From: an uncultured Lachnospiraceae bacterium | Lineage (GTDB): Bacteria > Bacillota > Clostridia > Lachnospirales > Lachnospiraceae | Assembly: GCA_947588675.1 (NCBI GenBank) | Contig: CANPYY010000007.1 | Coordinates: 1 to 64,000, forward strand | Length of the DNA: 64,000 nucleotides | Direction of reading: 5' to 3' | Part shown: one piece after another, positions 45,053 to 53,426 of the stretch | How the letters are laid out: each line of letters opens with the position of its first letter | Position numbering within the stretch: position 1 is the stretch's first letter | Notes under the pieces: model-generated | Database searches by the model: none | Told to the model about the DNA's origin: nothing | What the model saw: the letters and a program-made list of their open reading frames with translations, nothing else | Translations under genes and position numbers: made by a program

Positions 45053-46049
45053 GCAAAGGTTAAAATATATTGATGTTCTAAGGGTGCTTGCAATGATACC
45101 CGTTATGGTATGCCATTATACCAGGTCGTTGGAATACGCAGGAGTGGGTTTTGTTAATAAGATACTGCCTGACACAGTGTTTTCAATATACCTAGGGGGA
45201 GTGGGTGTAGCAATATTTTTCGTTATATCAGGTGCATCCCTTATGTATACGTATGATGGAAAATTTGAAACTCGAAAATATGTAAAAAAAAGGATACTTG
45301 GTATTTATCCAATGTACTATATGGCATGGCTGGCTGCATTTTTGTATCTTTTTTATAAAAACAGGGGATTTTTAAGTGATGTTCCAAAAGTAAAGATACT
45401 TCTTACACTGTTTGGTATGGATGGTTATGCTAACTGGTATGGAAAGAATTTTTATCTGTTGGGCGAATGGTTTTTGGGATGTTTGATTTTTCTTTATATA
45501 TTGTTTCCGTTATTAAAATATGCTATAACAAAACATCCGTTAATAACAGGCGTTATTATATCAGTTATATATATTGTTGTGCCATATTTTTATTCGGGAA
45601 CAATACCGGCAGAGAATTTTTTTGTATTCAGGATTCCTGAATTTGCTTTTGGAATGTATTTTGTATATTATAAGCCTGATTTAAAATGGCCGGCAGCTCT
45701 TGGGACAGTCATAGTTTTAATATGTACCTGTGTATTTAATATAACGTTTATTCCTGTTTTATACAGAAATACAGTAGTTGGAATTGCTTTATTTATTATT
45801 GTCGTATATATATGTAAATATATTAAATGCGATATGTTTTACCGGATATGCAGGTGTATTGGAAAGTATGCGTATGCAGTATTCCTTACACACCATTTCC
45901 TTATTCAGGAAATTGCATATCACTTTAATGGAATAGTATTTGGACGTCTTGAAAATTATATAATGTTTACATTATATGTTGTAATTGTAGCAATAGCATC
46001 TAAGGCGTTATATTCTTTGAATGGTGTTGTTGTAAAAAATTTTAAGTAG
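45042..46049 (+). CDS. Acyltransferase family 3 membrane protein
   Basis: 335 residues with about ten membrane helices. The N-terminal family motif is RLKYIDVLRVLAMIPVMVCHYTR, including the conserved His of OafA/WecH-type O-acetyltransferases. Gly-rich VGVAIFFVISGASLMYTY follows. It probably acetylates sugars of the surface polymer. It overlaps the rgpF-like gene by 11 nt; the nearest GGAGG is 13 nt before ATG 45042, so coupled translation is likely. Confidence 0.85.
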   Translation: MDTRQRLKYIDVLRVLAMIPVMVCHYTRSLEYAGVGFVNKILPDTVFSIYLGGVGVAIFFVISGASLMYTYDGKFETRKYVKKRILGIYPMYYMAWLAAFLYLFYKNRGFLSDVPKVKILLTLFGMDGYANWYGKNFYLLGEWFLGCLIFLYILFPLLKYAITKHPLITGVIISVIYIVVPYFYSGTIPAENFFVFRIPEFAFGMYFVYYKPDLKWPAALGTVIVLICTCVFNITFIPVLYRNTVVGIALFIIVVYICKYIKCDMFYRICRCIGKYAYAVFLTHHFLIQEIAYHFNGIVFGRLENYIMFTLYVVIVAIASKALYSLNGVVVKNFK

Positions 46050-46058
46050 GAAAATATT

Positions 46059-46472
46059 ATGGAATTTATTAAAAAAATTAAAGAAACATTTTTTACGTAT
46101 AATTTTATAATGTTTGTTATTATAGGTGTAATAAATACACTAAACAGCGTATGGATTTCATATCTTCTTTCGCTTATTTTCGATGCAAACCTGTCGTTTG
46201 TCATAGGTTATATAATAAGTCTTGGAATAGCTTATATATTAAACAGCGTATTTAATTTTAAGACAAAACTGGATTTCATACGTTTTATTAAATTTGCGGT
46301 ATCCTATATACCTAACTTTATTATACAGAATGTGGTTGTAATAGTTGTATACAATATTCTTGGGTTTAATAAACTTATAGCGTATGCTCTTGCAGCAATT
46401 ATAGGGATTCCTGTAACATTTATAATACTTAAAGTATTTGCATTTAAAGTGGGAGATAAGAAAAATGAATAA
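46059..46472 (+). CDS. GtrA-family membrane protein
   Basis: 137 residues with four membrane helices and the family opening FIMFVIIGVINTLNSVWISYLL. FNFKTKLDFIRFIKFAVSY lies midway. GtrA-like proteins are thought to flip polyprenyl-phosphate-linked sugars to the outer face, where a GT-C enzyme uses them. The next two genes encode large polytopic proteins of that sort. It overlaps the next gene by 8 nt. Confidence 0.85.
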   Translation: MEFIKKIKETFFTYNFIMFVIIGVINTLNSVWISYLLSLIFDANLSFVIGYIISLGIAYILNSVFNFKTKLDFIRFIKFAVSYIPNFIIQNVVVIVVYNILGFNKLIAYALAAIIGIPVTFIILKVFAFKVGDKKNE

Positions 46473-48060
46473 GGAATTGATGTCAAAAATCGCTGAGAAG
46501 AAACTGCGGTTGATAACCGGCTTTATCCTGTCTGTGGTTATCGCAGTTTCAGGCTGTATATTGGCGGGGAAGATTTGTGATAAGTATCCGTGTTTATATA
46601 CGTTTATAATTATAGCAATGATTATATTAGCAGCCGATATGTATCTGATTATTATTAATTCTGTGCTGCATTTTTTTAATATTGAAAAGATGTATCTTAT
46701 ATGCGGTCTTACGATAGGGTGTCTGTATTTATTTATTATACCGCCATACGTTACTCCGGACGAAGAAATCCATATTAGTTCCGCATATCACTTTTCAAAT
46801 ATGCTTTTGTTTTCAGAAGCTGAAGAAGAAAAAGGTTTATTGTTTGCCAATTCAAATATTGTTAATATGCCTGTATCTATGAGAGAGTGCGATATATCGA
46901 AAATATATTCTCAGAAAGCAAAAAATAAAAATTATGAGAAGTATCTTTCTGACCTGTTTGAAAAGCCGTATAACGCCGATAAGCGGATTACTGTTACGGA
47001 AAGAGTAACAGGCCCTGTTATTCTGTACTTTGTAAGCGGTACCGGCATGGCGCTTGCAAGATTGTTTAACATGAATTATGCAATGGTTCTGTTTATGGGC
47101 GGATTGTTTAATGTTATATTATTTGTTATATGCGTCTATTATTCTATGAAAATACTGCCTTTTGGTAAAAAGTGCCTTTTTGCAGTAGCTATGTTTCCGA
47201 TTACGCTTCAGCAGACGTGTTCGTTATCATATGATAATATGATAATATCCATGTCGTTTGTTGTTACCGCAATCGCAATAAATTATGCGTTAAAAAATGA
47301 AATGAAAAGAAGTATGTTTATTATATATGCAGTTGCATCCTTCTTTCTTGTTTTGTCAAAGGGCGGCGCATATTTTATGCTTGTATTTCTGCCATTTATT
47401 CTTGGCTTTAATAAAAGCAGGCTTAAAAGGAAAAATATTATTGCTGCAGCAGTAATTACCCTTTTTGTCATATTACTTATGGCAAGAGGATTGTATATGG
47501 GAACAGGTTATACAGGCGGAGATACGGCTGTAAATGTATCTGAGCAGGGCGGTGCATATATTAAATGGGCTGAGGAATATGCTTACGGCATTAAAGAATA
47601 TATTCATAATCCGCTTATACTGTTTCGTATTATAAAAAATACTGTTGCGGGCCAGCTTGATTTCCTGGTGCAATCAATGGTGGCAAGTCCTTTAGGCTGG
47701 CTAAATATAATGCTGCCTGATACGCTGTGTTATTCATTTTTGTTTATGCTGCTTTTAGGTACAGTAAAATACAGTGATAGTAAAGAACCGGGTTTTAATA
47801 TAAGGGAGCGTATAGTTATATGGGTGGTTGTGTTATCAGCTATAGCTGCATGCGCCGCTGCAATGCTTCTGTACTGGACGCCCAAATCTTATGATGAGAT
47901 TCAGGGATTACAGGGAAGATATTTCCTGCCGGTACTTCCTGCGGCTGCATTGACATTGAGAAATAATTATATTGTAATAAAGAAGAATATAGATAATATT
48001 TATATATTTGCTCTTGTTTTTCTGCAATATCTGACAACCGTTTATCTGTTTTTGATGTAG
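46465..48060 (+). CDS. DUF2142-like polytopic membrane protein, putative GT-C glycosyltransferase
   Basis: 531 residues, about 11-12 membrane helices. A first-loop acidic motif PPYVTPDEEIHISSAYHF has the placement of the catalytic acidic residues in GT-C enzymes and fits DUF2142. LQGRYFLPVLPAAAL near the end is also typical. It likely transfers a sugar from a polyprenyl-phosphate donor to the exported chain; this is inferred from neighbours. GGGAGATAA supports ATG 46465 within the end of the GtrA gene. Confidence 0.7.
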   Translation: MNKELMSKIAEKKLRLITGFILSVVIAVSGCILAGKICDKYPCLYTFIIIAMIILAADMYLIIINSVLHFFNIEKMYLICGLTIGCLYLFIIPPYVTPDEEIHISSAYHFSNMLLFSEAEEEKGLLFANSNIVNMPVSMRECDISKIYSQKAKNKNYEKYLSDLFEKPYNADKRITVTERVTGPVILYFVSGTGMALARLFNMNYAMVLFMGGLFNVILFVICVYYSMKILPFGKKCLFAVAMFPITLQQTCSLSYDNMIISMSFVVTAIAINYALKNEMKRSMFIIYAVASFFLVLSKGGAYFMLVFLPFILGFNKSRLKRKNIIAAAVITLFVILLMARGLYMGTGYTGGDTAVNVSEQGGAYIKWAEEYAYGIKEYIHNPLILFRIIKNTVAGQLDFLVQSMVASPLGWLNIMLPDTLCYSFLFMLLLGTVKYSDSKEPGFNIRERIVIWVVVLSAIAACAAAMLLYWTPKSYDEIQGLQGRYFLPVLPAAALTLRNNYIVIKKNIDNIYIFALVFLQYLTTVYLFLM

Positions 48061-48070
48061 GAGGGATTTA

Positions 48071-49903
48071 ATGTTGCCGCTGCTGCCTTATATGTACGGG
48101 ATGCTTGTTATTCTTTTTATTATGTTTATATTCTCAGTCATAGGAAAAGGCTTTGTTTTAAAAGCAGGGTTTAATTGTAATTCACTTACGGCGGGGTTTT
48201 TACTGTCATCGGCAATTTTCTATATACTGGCGTTTCCTTTTATGATAACGCACGGAAGCCTTATATTGCTTGCGGTTTTATATGCGGTATGTATGTGTAT
48301 TGTTTTCGGCAGGTCGTTATATATATGTTATAAAAGAAAGAAGTATGCCGGGACTTTTTCCTTTATGCGGATGAAAAATAATCCGTTCTTTATAATATCA
48401 GTTATTTTGGGAATTATTATTATAGTGCTTCTTGCGGTTCTCAGACATTCGGATGCGGATGATTCTTTTTATATTGCGCAGTCGTCTGCAATGTTGGAAA
48501 GCGGACGTATCAATCCTTATGAACAGTCAACAGGGATTACTACATTTCCCGACTGTACACAGTACTCGCTTGTGGGATATGAGATATGGACGGCGGTAAT
48601 ATGCCTGATATTTAATATTAATACGGCGGTATTATACCACTCGTTACTTCCTGTTATATTAATTATTATGCACTTTTTGGTTATGTATGATATAGGAAAG
48701 GCGTTGTTTAAAGATAAGGCGTCCGTGTTCCTTATACTTATTATGTGCTTCGATTTTCTGGGAGGTTATTCCGTATATTCCCAGGGGGCGTTTGCAATGT
48801 TAAGACTGTGGCAGGGAAAGGCAGTGCTTATTAATATAATAATGCCGTTTTTAATGCTTATTTTTATAAAAATACTAAGGCAGGGATACGGAAGTAAATA
48901 TGATAAAATAATGTTGTATTGCATTTTGTTAAGCGGCTTGTTTATATCAGTTGTGGGATTATATATTATTCCGCTTGAGTATGCGTTATTTTTTACGGTA
49001 TTTTCAATATATATGTTAATTCGGCGCAGAGGTATAAAAGAAATATTTATGCTTACAATTCCGGTTATATGTATACTTCCGTTTGTGGCTTTTTATTTAT
49101 ATATTTTATTAAGCGGTGGAATTGTACAGGATGCTGCCGGTAATGCGGATAAATTGTCATATATCGGGATATTACGGAGTATAAATGGAACGGGTATAAT
49201 ACTTCCGGTATTTGTAATATGCGCGGTGTTTTTTGCGCTGCATAATAATAAAACTGAAAAATATATTTTTGGCTTATATCCTTTAGTATGTATGTGTACT
49301 GTTGCAAATCCCCTGATATGCAGATATGTTGCGGCTTATATAACGGGAACGACCGTATACTGGAGAATATTCTGGCTGTTGCAGTTCAATATTACTATAT
49401 GCGCAGCTATTATGGAAGTATATGAACATGTAAAAAAACATAAAGCGGTATATATTACGGCCGCTGCGCTGACAATTATATTATGCGGGAAACCGATTTT
49501 TACGAAAGAGTTTTTTAAAACCGCAGATAATTTTGAAAAAATAGACGTTATTACAAAAAATACTGCGGACGTTATACTTGAAAGAGAGTATATGCCAAAG
49601 TCGCTTGTGATGCCAGAAGAATACGGGTATGGAATAAGGCAGTATTCCGGAAAGATTATTATGATATGGTCGCGGTACAGCCATAGTTATTATAAGAAAG
49701 AAGGCGTTTATGACAGGATTAAGGAAGTATATGACCTGATGTATGAAAAAAGGATATTTAATAAATATATATATGACAGCCTGCGTAATTTTAATACGGA
49801 TTATGTACTTTTATATAAAGATACGTTAATTGACGATGATGTAGACGTCATGTCCGAATTTGTATATGAATATGGCGATTTTATGTTATATAAGATAAGT
49901 TGA
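48071..49903 (+). CDS. Large polytopic membrane protein, GT-C-like (DUF6077-like)
   Basis: 610 residues, about 12-13 membrane helices and a C-terminal extracellular or cytoplasmic tail of about 130 residues. A loop with HSDADDSFYIAQSSAMLESG carries clustered acidic residues, as in GT-C transferases. YSQGAFAMLRLWQGKAVLINI is a second landmark. I think it is DUF6077-like but am not certain. A side-chain transfer role is inferred from position between DUF2142 and the flippase. AGGAGGG precedes ATG 48071. Confidence 0.6.
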   Translation: MLPLLPYMYGMLVILFIMFIFSVIGKGFVLKAGFNCNSLTAGFLLSSAIFYILAFPFMITHGSLILLAVLYAVCMCIVFGRSLYICYKRKKYAGTFSFMRMKNNPFFIISVILGIIIIVLLAVLRHSDADDSFYIAQSSAMLESGRINPYEQSTGITTFPDCTQYSLVGYEIWTAVICLIFNINTAVLYHSLLPVILIIMHFLVMYDIGKALFKDKASVFLILIMCFDFLGGYSVYSQGAFAMLRLWQGKAVLINIIMPFLMLIFIKILRQGYGSKYDKIMLYCILLSGLFISVVGLYIIPLEYALFFTVFSIYMLIRRRGIKEIFMLTIPVICILPFVAFYLYILLSGGIVQDAAGNADKLSYIGILRSINGTGIILPVFVICAVFFALHNNKTEKYIFGLYPLVCMCTVANPLICRYVAAYITGTTVYWRIFWLLQFNITICAAIMEVYEHVKKHKAVYITAAALTIILCGKPIFTKEFFKTADNFEKIDVITKNTADVILEREYMPKSLVMPEEYGYGIRQYSGKIIMIWSRYSHSYYKKEGVYDRIKEVYDLMYEKRIFNKYIYDSLRNFNTDYVLLYKDTLIDDDVDVMSEFVYEYGDFMLYKIS

Positions 49904-49928
49904 CGATATTTAGCGGAGTGTGTATAAT
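49900..49928 (+). promoter_or_regulatory. Internal promoter giving an almost leaderless flippase transcript
   Basis: TTGACG (49900-49905) and perfect TATAAT (49923-49928), spacing 17, overlap the end of the preceding gene. Transcription would begin at about 49934-49936, one to three bases before the flippase ATG at 49937. Confidence 0.6.
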
Positions 49929-49936
49929 GCTGTGAT

Positions 49937-51205
49937 ATGGGTAATAATGGAGAAAATATTAAAAAAAATATAATATGGAATACATTTGGAAGCATATTCT
50001 ATTGTGCGTGCCAGTGGCTTATAACTATTGTTGTAGTACATTTGTCGTCATATGAGGCGGCAGGTTATCTGTCGATAGCCATGACTACAAGCAGTAGTTT
50101 TTCTGCAATATCATTATTCAGCATGAGAAATTATCAGATATCCGATGTAACCGGCGAGTATACTGATAACGAGTATGTGGGAAGCAGGATATTTACATGT
50201 GCAATAGCGTTTGTAAGCTGTGTTCTGGTATGTTTTATTACTAATTCGGTATATCAGACATTATGTGCGGCTTCTTTTATGCTGATACGTGTAGCCGAGG
50301 GGTTTGTAGATGTACTTCACGGGGTAAACCAGAAGTATGACAGATATGATATTATAGGAAAGTCGTTTATATTAAGAGGTATTGTAACTATTGCATCTTT
50401 TTGCGCGGTGCTTAAAATTACGGAGGAGTTAAATATAACTTTATTTGTAATGGCTGTACTTAATCTTGCCATAGCTCTTGGTTTTGACTGGAGAAAAACC
50501 TGTCAGCTTAACAGATTAAAGCCGGTAATCATAAGCAGGAGAGTGTTTGAACTTTTAAAAAAATGCCTGCCGATAGTTATATATGCTTTTTTATTGAGCC
50601 TTGAGAATCTTATTCCCAAAATGGTCCTGCAGCAGACTGCCGGTACCGATGAACTGGGTATATATTCTTCAATAGCGTCGCCTACGCTTGTTGTGCAGGT
50701 ATTTGCTTCGGTAGCGTTTAATCCTCTGCTTCCGGGTTTTGCAGATGTGTATGCGGCGAAAGATTATGATAAATTTTCAAAAATGCTCCATAAAGTATAT
50801 GCGGCGTTTTTAATACTCATTGCAGTTGTGACGTCAGGCGCGGCTCTGATTGGAAAATTTGGACTTAAACTGCTGTTTGGAAATTATATACTCAGGTATT
50901 ATTACCTGTTTATGCCTATAGTGTGGTGTACGTTAGGGACGGCGATTATATGGGTGCTTGCGGCAATTGTTACCGCGCTCAGGAAAAATATGCTGTTACT
51001 TATCGGAATGGTTATTGACTTTGCCATATGCCTGTGTATAGTGTATCCGTGCGTTAATGCTTTCGGAAAAAACGGAGTAAGTTTTACACAGCTTATTGTA
51101 TTTGCTGTTTATATATTATTTTTGATTATTGTATGTGAAACTGTAGTAATAAATAGCGGAAAGGGAGAAACGGATGAAAAAGTTAGCAATTATTCCGGCA
51201 TATAA
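49937..51205 (+). CDS. Polysaccharide flippase-like membrane protein (MOP/Wzx type)
   Basis: 422 residues with 12-14 membrane helices. The N terminus IKKNIIWNTFGSIFYCACQWLITIVVVHLSS matches the polysaccharide-synthesis flippase family. It comes just before a GT2 and a DUF2304 gene, the order and content of gacK/gacI/gacJ-type side-chain modules, so it may flip a lipid-linked side-chain sugar. The ATG has no ribosome site; TAA at 49925-49927 in frame excludes an upstream start. It overlaps the GT2 gene by 32 nt. Confidence 0.85.
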   Translation: MGNNGENIKKNIIWNTFGSIFYCACQWLITIVVVHLSSYEAAGYLSIAMTTSSSFSAISLFSMRNYQISDVTGEYTDNEYVGSRIFTCAIAFVSCVLVCFITNSVYQTLCAASFMLIRVAEGFVDVLHGVNQKYDRYDIIGKSFILRGIVTIASFCAVLKITEELNITLFVMAVLNLAIALGFDWRKTCQLNRLKPVIISRRVFELLKKCLPIVIYAFLLSLENLIPKMVLQQTAGTDELGIYSSIASPTLVVQVFASVAFNPLLPGFADVYAAKDYDKFSKMLHKVYAAFLILIAVVTSGAALIGKFGLKLLFGNYILRYYYLFMPIVWCTLGTAIIWVLAAIVTALRKNMLLLIGMVIDFAICLCIVYPCVNAFGKNGVSFTQLIVFAVYILFLIIVCETVVINSGKGETDEKVSNYSGI

Positions 51206-51869
51206 TGAAGGCGAAAATATTAAAGGAACCGTTTGCGATATACTTAAAAATGCGCCGGATTTTGATTATATTGTCATTAACGACTGCTCTACTGATAATA
51301 CCGCGCAGGTATGCAGGGAGAATAATTTTAATTATATAAGCCATCCTGTTAATCTGGGTATAGGAAATACAGTTCAGACGGGATATATATATGCGTACCG
51401 TAACGGTTATGATATTGCGGTACAGGTCGATGGGGACGGACAGCACGATACAAAGTATCTGCATGAGATGGCGGAACATCTTATTAAAAATAATCTTGAT
51501 ATGGTCATTGGTTCAAGGTTTATTGATAAGGAAGGATTCCAGTCGTCGGCGGTTAGAAGATTTGGCATTAATTACTTCACCTGTCTGATAAAAATATGTA
51601 CCGGTAAAAAAATAACTGACCCTACTTCCGGGCTCAGAATGGCAGGAAAAAGGGTGATAGAAAAATTTGCAAAGGAATATCCGAAAGACTATCCCGAACC
51701 GGAAACGGTAGTAACTGTTCTGAGAAAAGGTTATAAGGTGGAAGAAATCCCGGTTATAATGCGTAAGCGTCAGGGAGGCGTATCTTCGATTTCACCTAAA
51801 AAATCTATATATTATATGATAAAGGTAACTCTTGCAATACTTGTCGATATTTTAAGAAAGAGGGTATAA
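51174..51869 (+). CDS. GT2 glycosyltransferase, polyprenyl-phosphate sugar synthase-like
   Basis: 231 residues of the DPM1/GacI-like group. AIIPAYNEGENIKGT starts the GT-A domain. VINDCSTDNT, VQVDGDGQHD and GSRFIDKEG follow. No C-terminal membrane pair is present. It would load a sugar on undecaprenyl phosphate for use outside the cell. The adjacent DUF2304 protein parallels GacJ, which stabilises and stimulates GacI in Streptococcus pyogenes. AAGGGAG precedes ATG 51174. Confidence 0.85.
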   Translation: MKKLAIIPAYNEGENIKGTVCDILKNAPDFDYIVINDCSTDNTAQVCRENNFNYISHPVNLGIGNTVQTGYIYAYRNGYDIAVQVDGDGQHDTKYLHEMAEHLIKNNLDMVIGSRFIDKEGFQSSAVRRFGINYFTCLIKICTGKKITDPTSGLRMAGKRVIEKFAKEYPKDYPEPETVVTVLRKGYKVEEIPVIMRKRQGGVSSISPKKSIYYMIKVTLAILVDILRKRV

Positions 51870-51873
51870 AGGT

Positions 51874-52251
51874 ATGATGACTAATAAATTCAGGATTATT
51901 TTAATACTTATACTATTACTGGCTCTTATCGGTATTATACGTATGGTAAGAAAAAGGAGTATTGAATTAAAATATGTTTTGTCATGGATTATAGTTGATG
52001 TTATCGTACTTATAATTGTCCTGATACCGGGACTTTTAGATGGCATTGCCGCATTAATGGGCGTGTACAGTGTTATGAACATGGTGTTTTTCCTTGGCTT
52101 CTGTTTCCTTTTAATAATTACGTTTACACTTACCGTAGCACTATCGCATAACTCCAATAAATTAAGGAAAATGGCGCAGGAAATAGCCCTTAGCGGCGCA
52201 GGAAAAAAGAATGGGGAAAATGATAGAGATGGAGAAAACAGTGGAAACTAA
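51874..52251 (+). CDS. DUF2304 small membrane protein (GacJ-like)
   Basis: 125 residues with three hydrophobic segments (about 6-22, 33-54 and 66-90) and a charged tail. The loop MVRKRSIELKYVLSWIIVD is characteristic of DUF2304. Such proteins accompany GT2 polyprenyl-phosphate sugar synthases and may be activators. It begins 4 nt after the GT2 gene. ATG 51877 is an alternative start. Its last 41 nt overlap the next GT gene. Confidence 0.82.
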   Translation: MMTNKFRIILILILLLALIGIIRMVRKRSIELKYVLSWIIVDVIVLIIVLIPGLLDGIAALMGVYSVMNMVFFLGFCFLLIITFTLTVALSHNSNKLRKMAQEIALSGAGKKNGENDRDGENSGN

Positions 52252-53059
52252 CCATACGTTTGCGGTGTGCGCATATAAGGAAAGCCCATACCTTAAAGAA
52301 TGTCTGGAATCGCTTGTAAACCAGACGGTAAAAACAAATATAATTATAGCTACTTCGACTCCCAATGAATATATAGATAAATTAGCGGAAAAATATGGGA
52401 TAAAAGTGTATGTAAACAAAGGCGAAACCGGAATAACACAGGACTGGAACTTTGCATATATGTCTGCCGATACGGAATATGTTACGATAACGCATCAGGA
52501 TGACGTATATGATAAGGAATATGTTAAAAATCTGTTGGAGTATATGAAAGCGGGGAAAAAGCCGCTTATATATTTTACGGACTACGCTGAGATAAGGGAA
52601 AAGCAAATAGTAAAAACCAATACCCTGCTCAGGATAAAGAGAGTAATGCTTTTTCCTTTACGATTCAAAATTTTTTGGAAAAGCAGATGGGTGCGCAGAA
52701 GAATTTTGTCGCTTGGTACTCCGATATGCTGTCCGTCGGTTTCGTTTGCAAAAAGCAACCTTCCCGAAACGGTTTTTAATAATGGCTTCAGGGCCGACGA
52801 GGATTGGGAAACCTGGGAAAATTTAAGCAGATATAAGGGTTCGTTTATATTCTGTAATAAAATATTGACGTATCACCGGATACATCAGGAATCCGAAACG
52901 ACAAAAATACTTAGCGAGAGCAAACGCGGCGAAGAAGATTTTATTATGTTTTGCAAATTCTGGCCAAAGCCTGTTGCAAAAATGCTTACAAAGTTATATG
53001 GTAAAAGTGAAAATTCTAATAATATGGAGGATGATAAAAATGAAAAAAATAGCGACTGA
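52211..53059 (+). CDS. GT2-family glycosyltransferase
   Basis: 282 residues. The GT-A core opens with FAVCAYKESPYLKECLESLVNQT. GITQDWNFAYM and a metal motif THQDDVYD follow, then RADEDWETWENLSRY. It likely adds a sugar of the main chain or side chain, and it closes the locus. AGGA at 52200-52203 supports ATG 52211; ATG 52220 and 52229 are alternatives. The last 20 nt overlap the RidA gene, an unusual link between polysaccharide and amino-acid genes. Confidence 0.8.
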   Translation: MGKMIEMEKTVETNHTFAVCAYKESPYLKECLESLVNQTVKTNIIIATSTPNEYIDKLAEKYGIKVYVNKGETGITQDWNFAYMSADTEYVTITHQDDVYDKEYVKNLLEYMKAGKKPLIYFTDYAEIREKQIVKTNTLLRIKRVMLFPLRFKIFWKSRWVRRRILSLGTPICCPSVSFAKSNLPETVFNNGFRADEDWETWENLSRYKGSFIFCNKILTYHRIHQESETTKILSESKRGEEDFIMFCKFWPKPVAKMLTKLYGKSENSNNMEDDKNEKNSD

Positions 53060-53411
53060 CAAAGCTCCGGCTGCCATAGGACCGTATTCACAGGGTATTA
53101 TATCCGGAAATCTGTTCTTTTCTTCAGGGCAGATACCTATAAATCCTGCGAGCGGGGAAATTGAAGGTACTACTATTAAAGAGCAGGCAGAGCAGGTAAT
53201 GAAAAATCTGGGAGAGCTGCTTAAAGCTTGCGGCAGCAGTTATGAAAAAACTGTAAAAACAGTATGTTTTCTAGCAAATATGGATGATTTTGCGCAGTTT
53301 AACGAAGTGTATGCAGAGTATTTTACTGAAAAACCGGCAAGAAGCTGCGTGGCAGTAAAGACGCTTCCCAAAAATGTGCTGTGCGAAGTTGAAGTTATAG
53401 CAGAAGTATAA
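53040..53411 (+). CDS. ridA: RidA-family reactive imine deaminase
   Basis: 123 residues with the family signature APAAIGPYSQGI near the start, SGQIPINPASGEIEG, and the C-terminal RSCVAVKTLPKNVLCEVEVIAEV carrying the conserved arginine. RidA hydrolyses 2-aminoacrylate and 2-aminocrotonate released by PLP dehydratases. Threonine deaminase, which makes 2-aminocrotonate, is encoded 15 nt downstream. GGAGG at 53026-53030 sets the ATG at 53040. Confidence 0.93.
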   Translation: MKKIATDKAPAAIGPYSQGIISGNLFFSSGQIPINPASGEIEGTTIKEQAEQVMKNLGELLKACGSSYEKTVKTVCFLANMDDFAQFNEVYAEYFTEKPARSCVAVKTLPKNVLCEVEVIAEV

Positions 53412-53426
53412 TATCCGGAGGATGCC

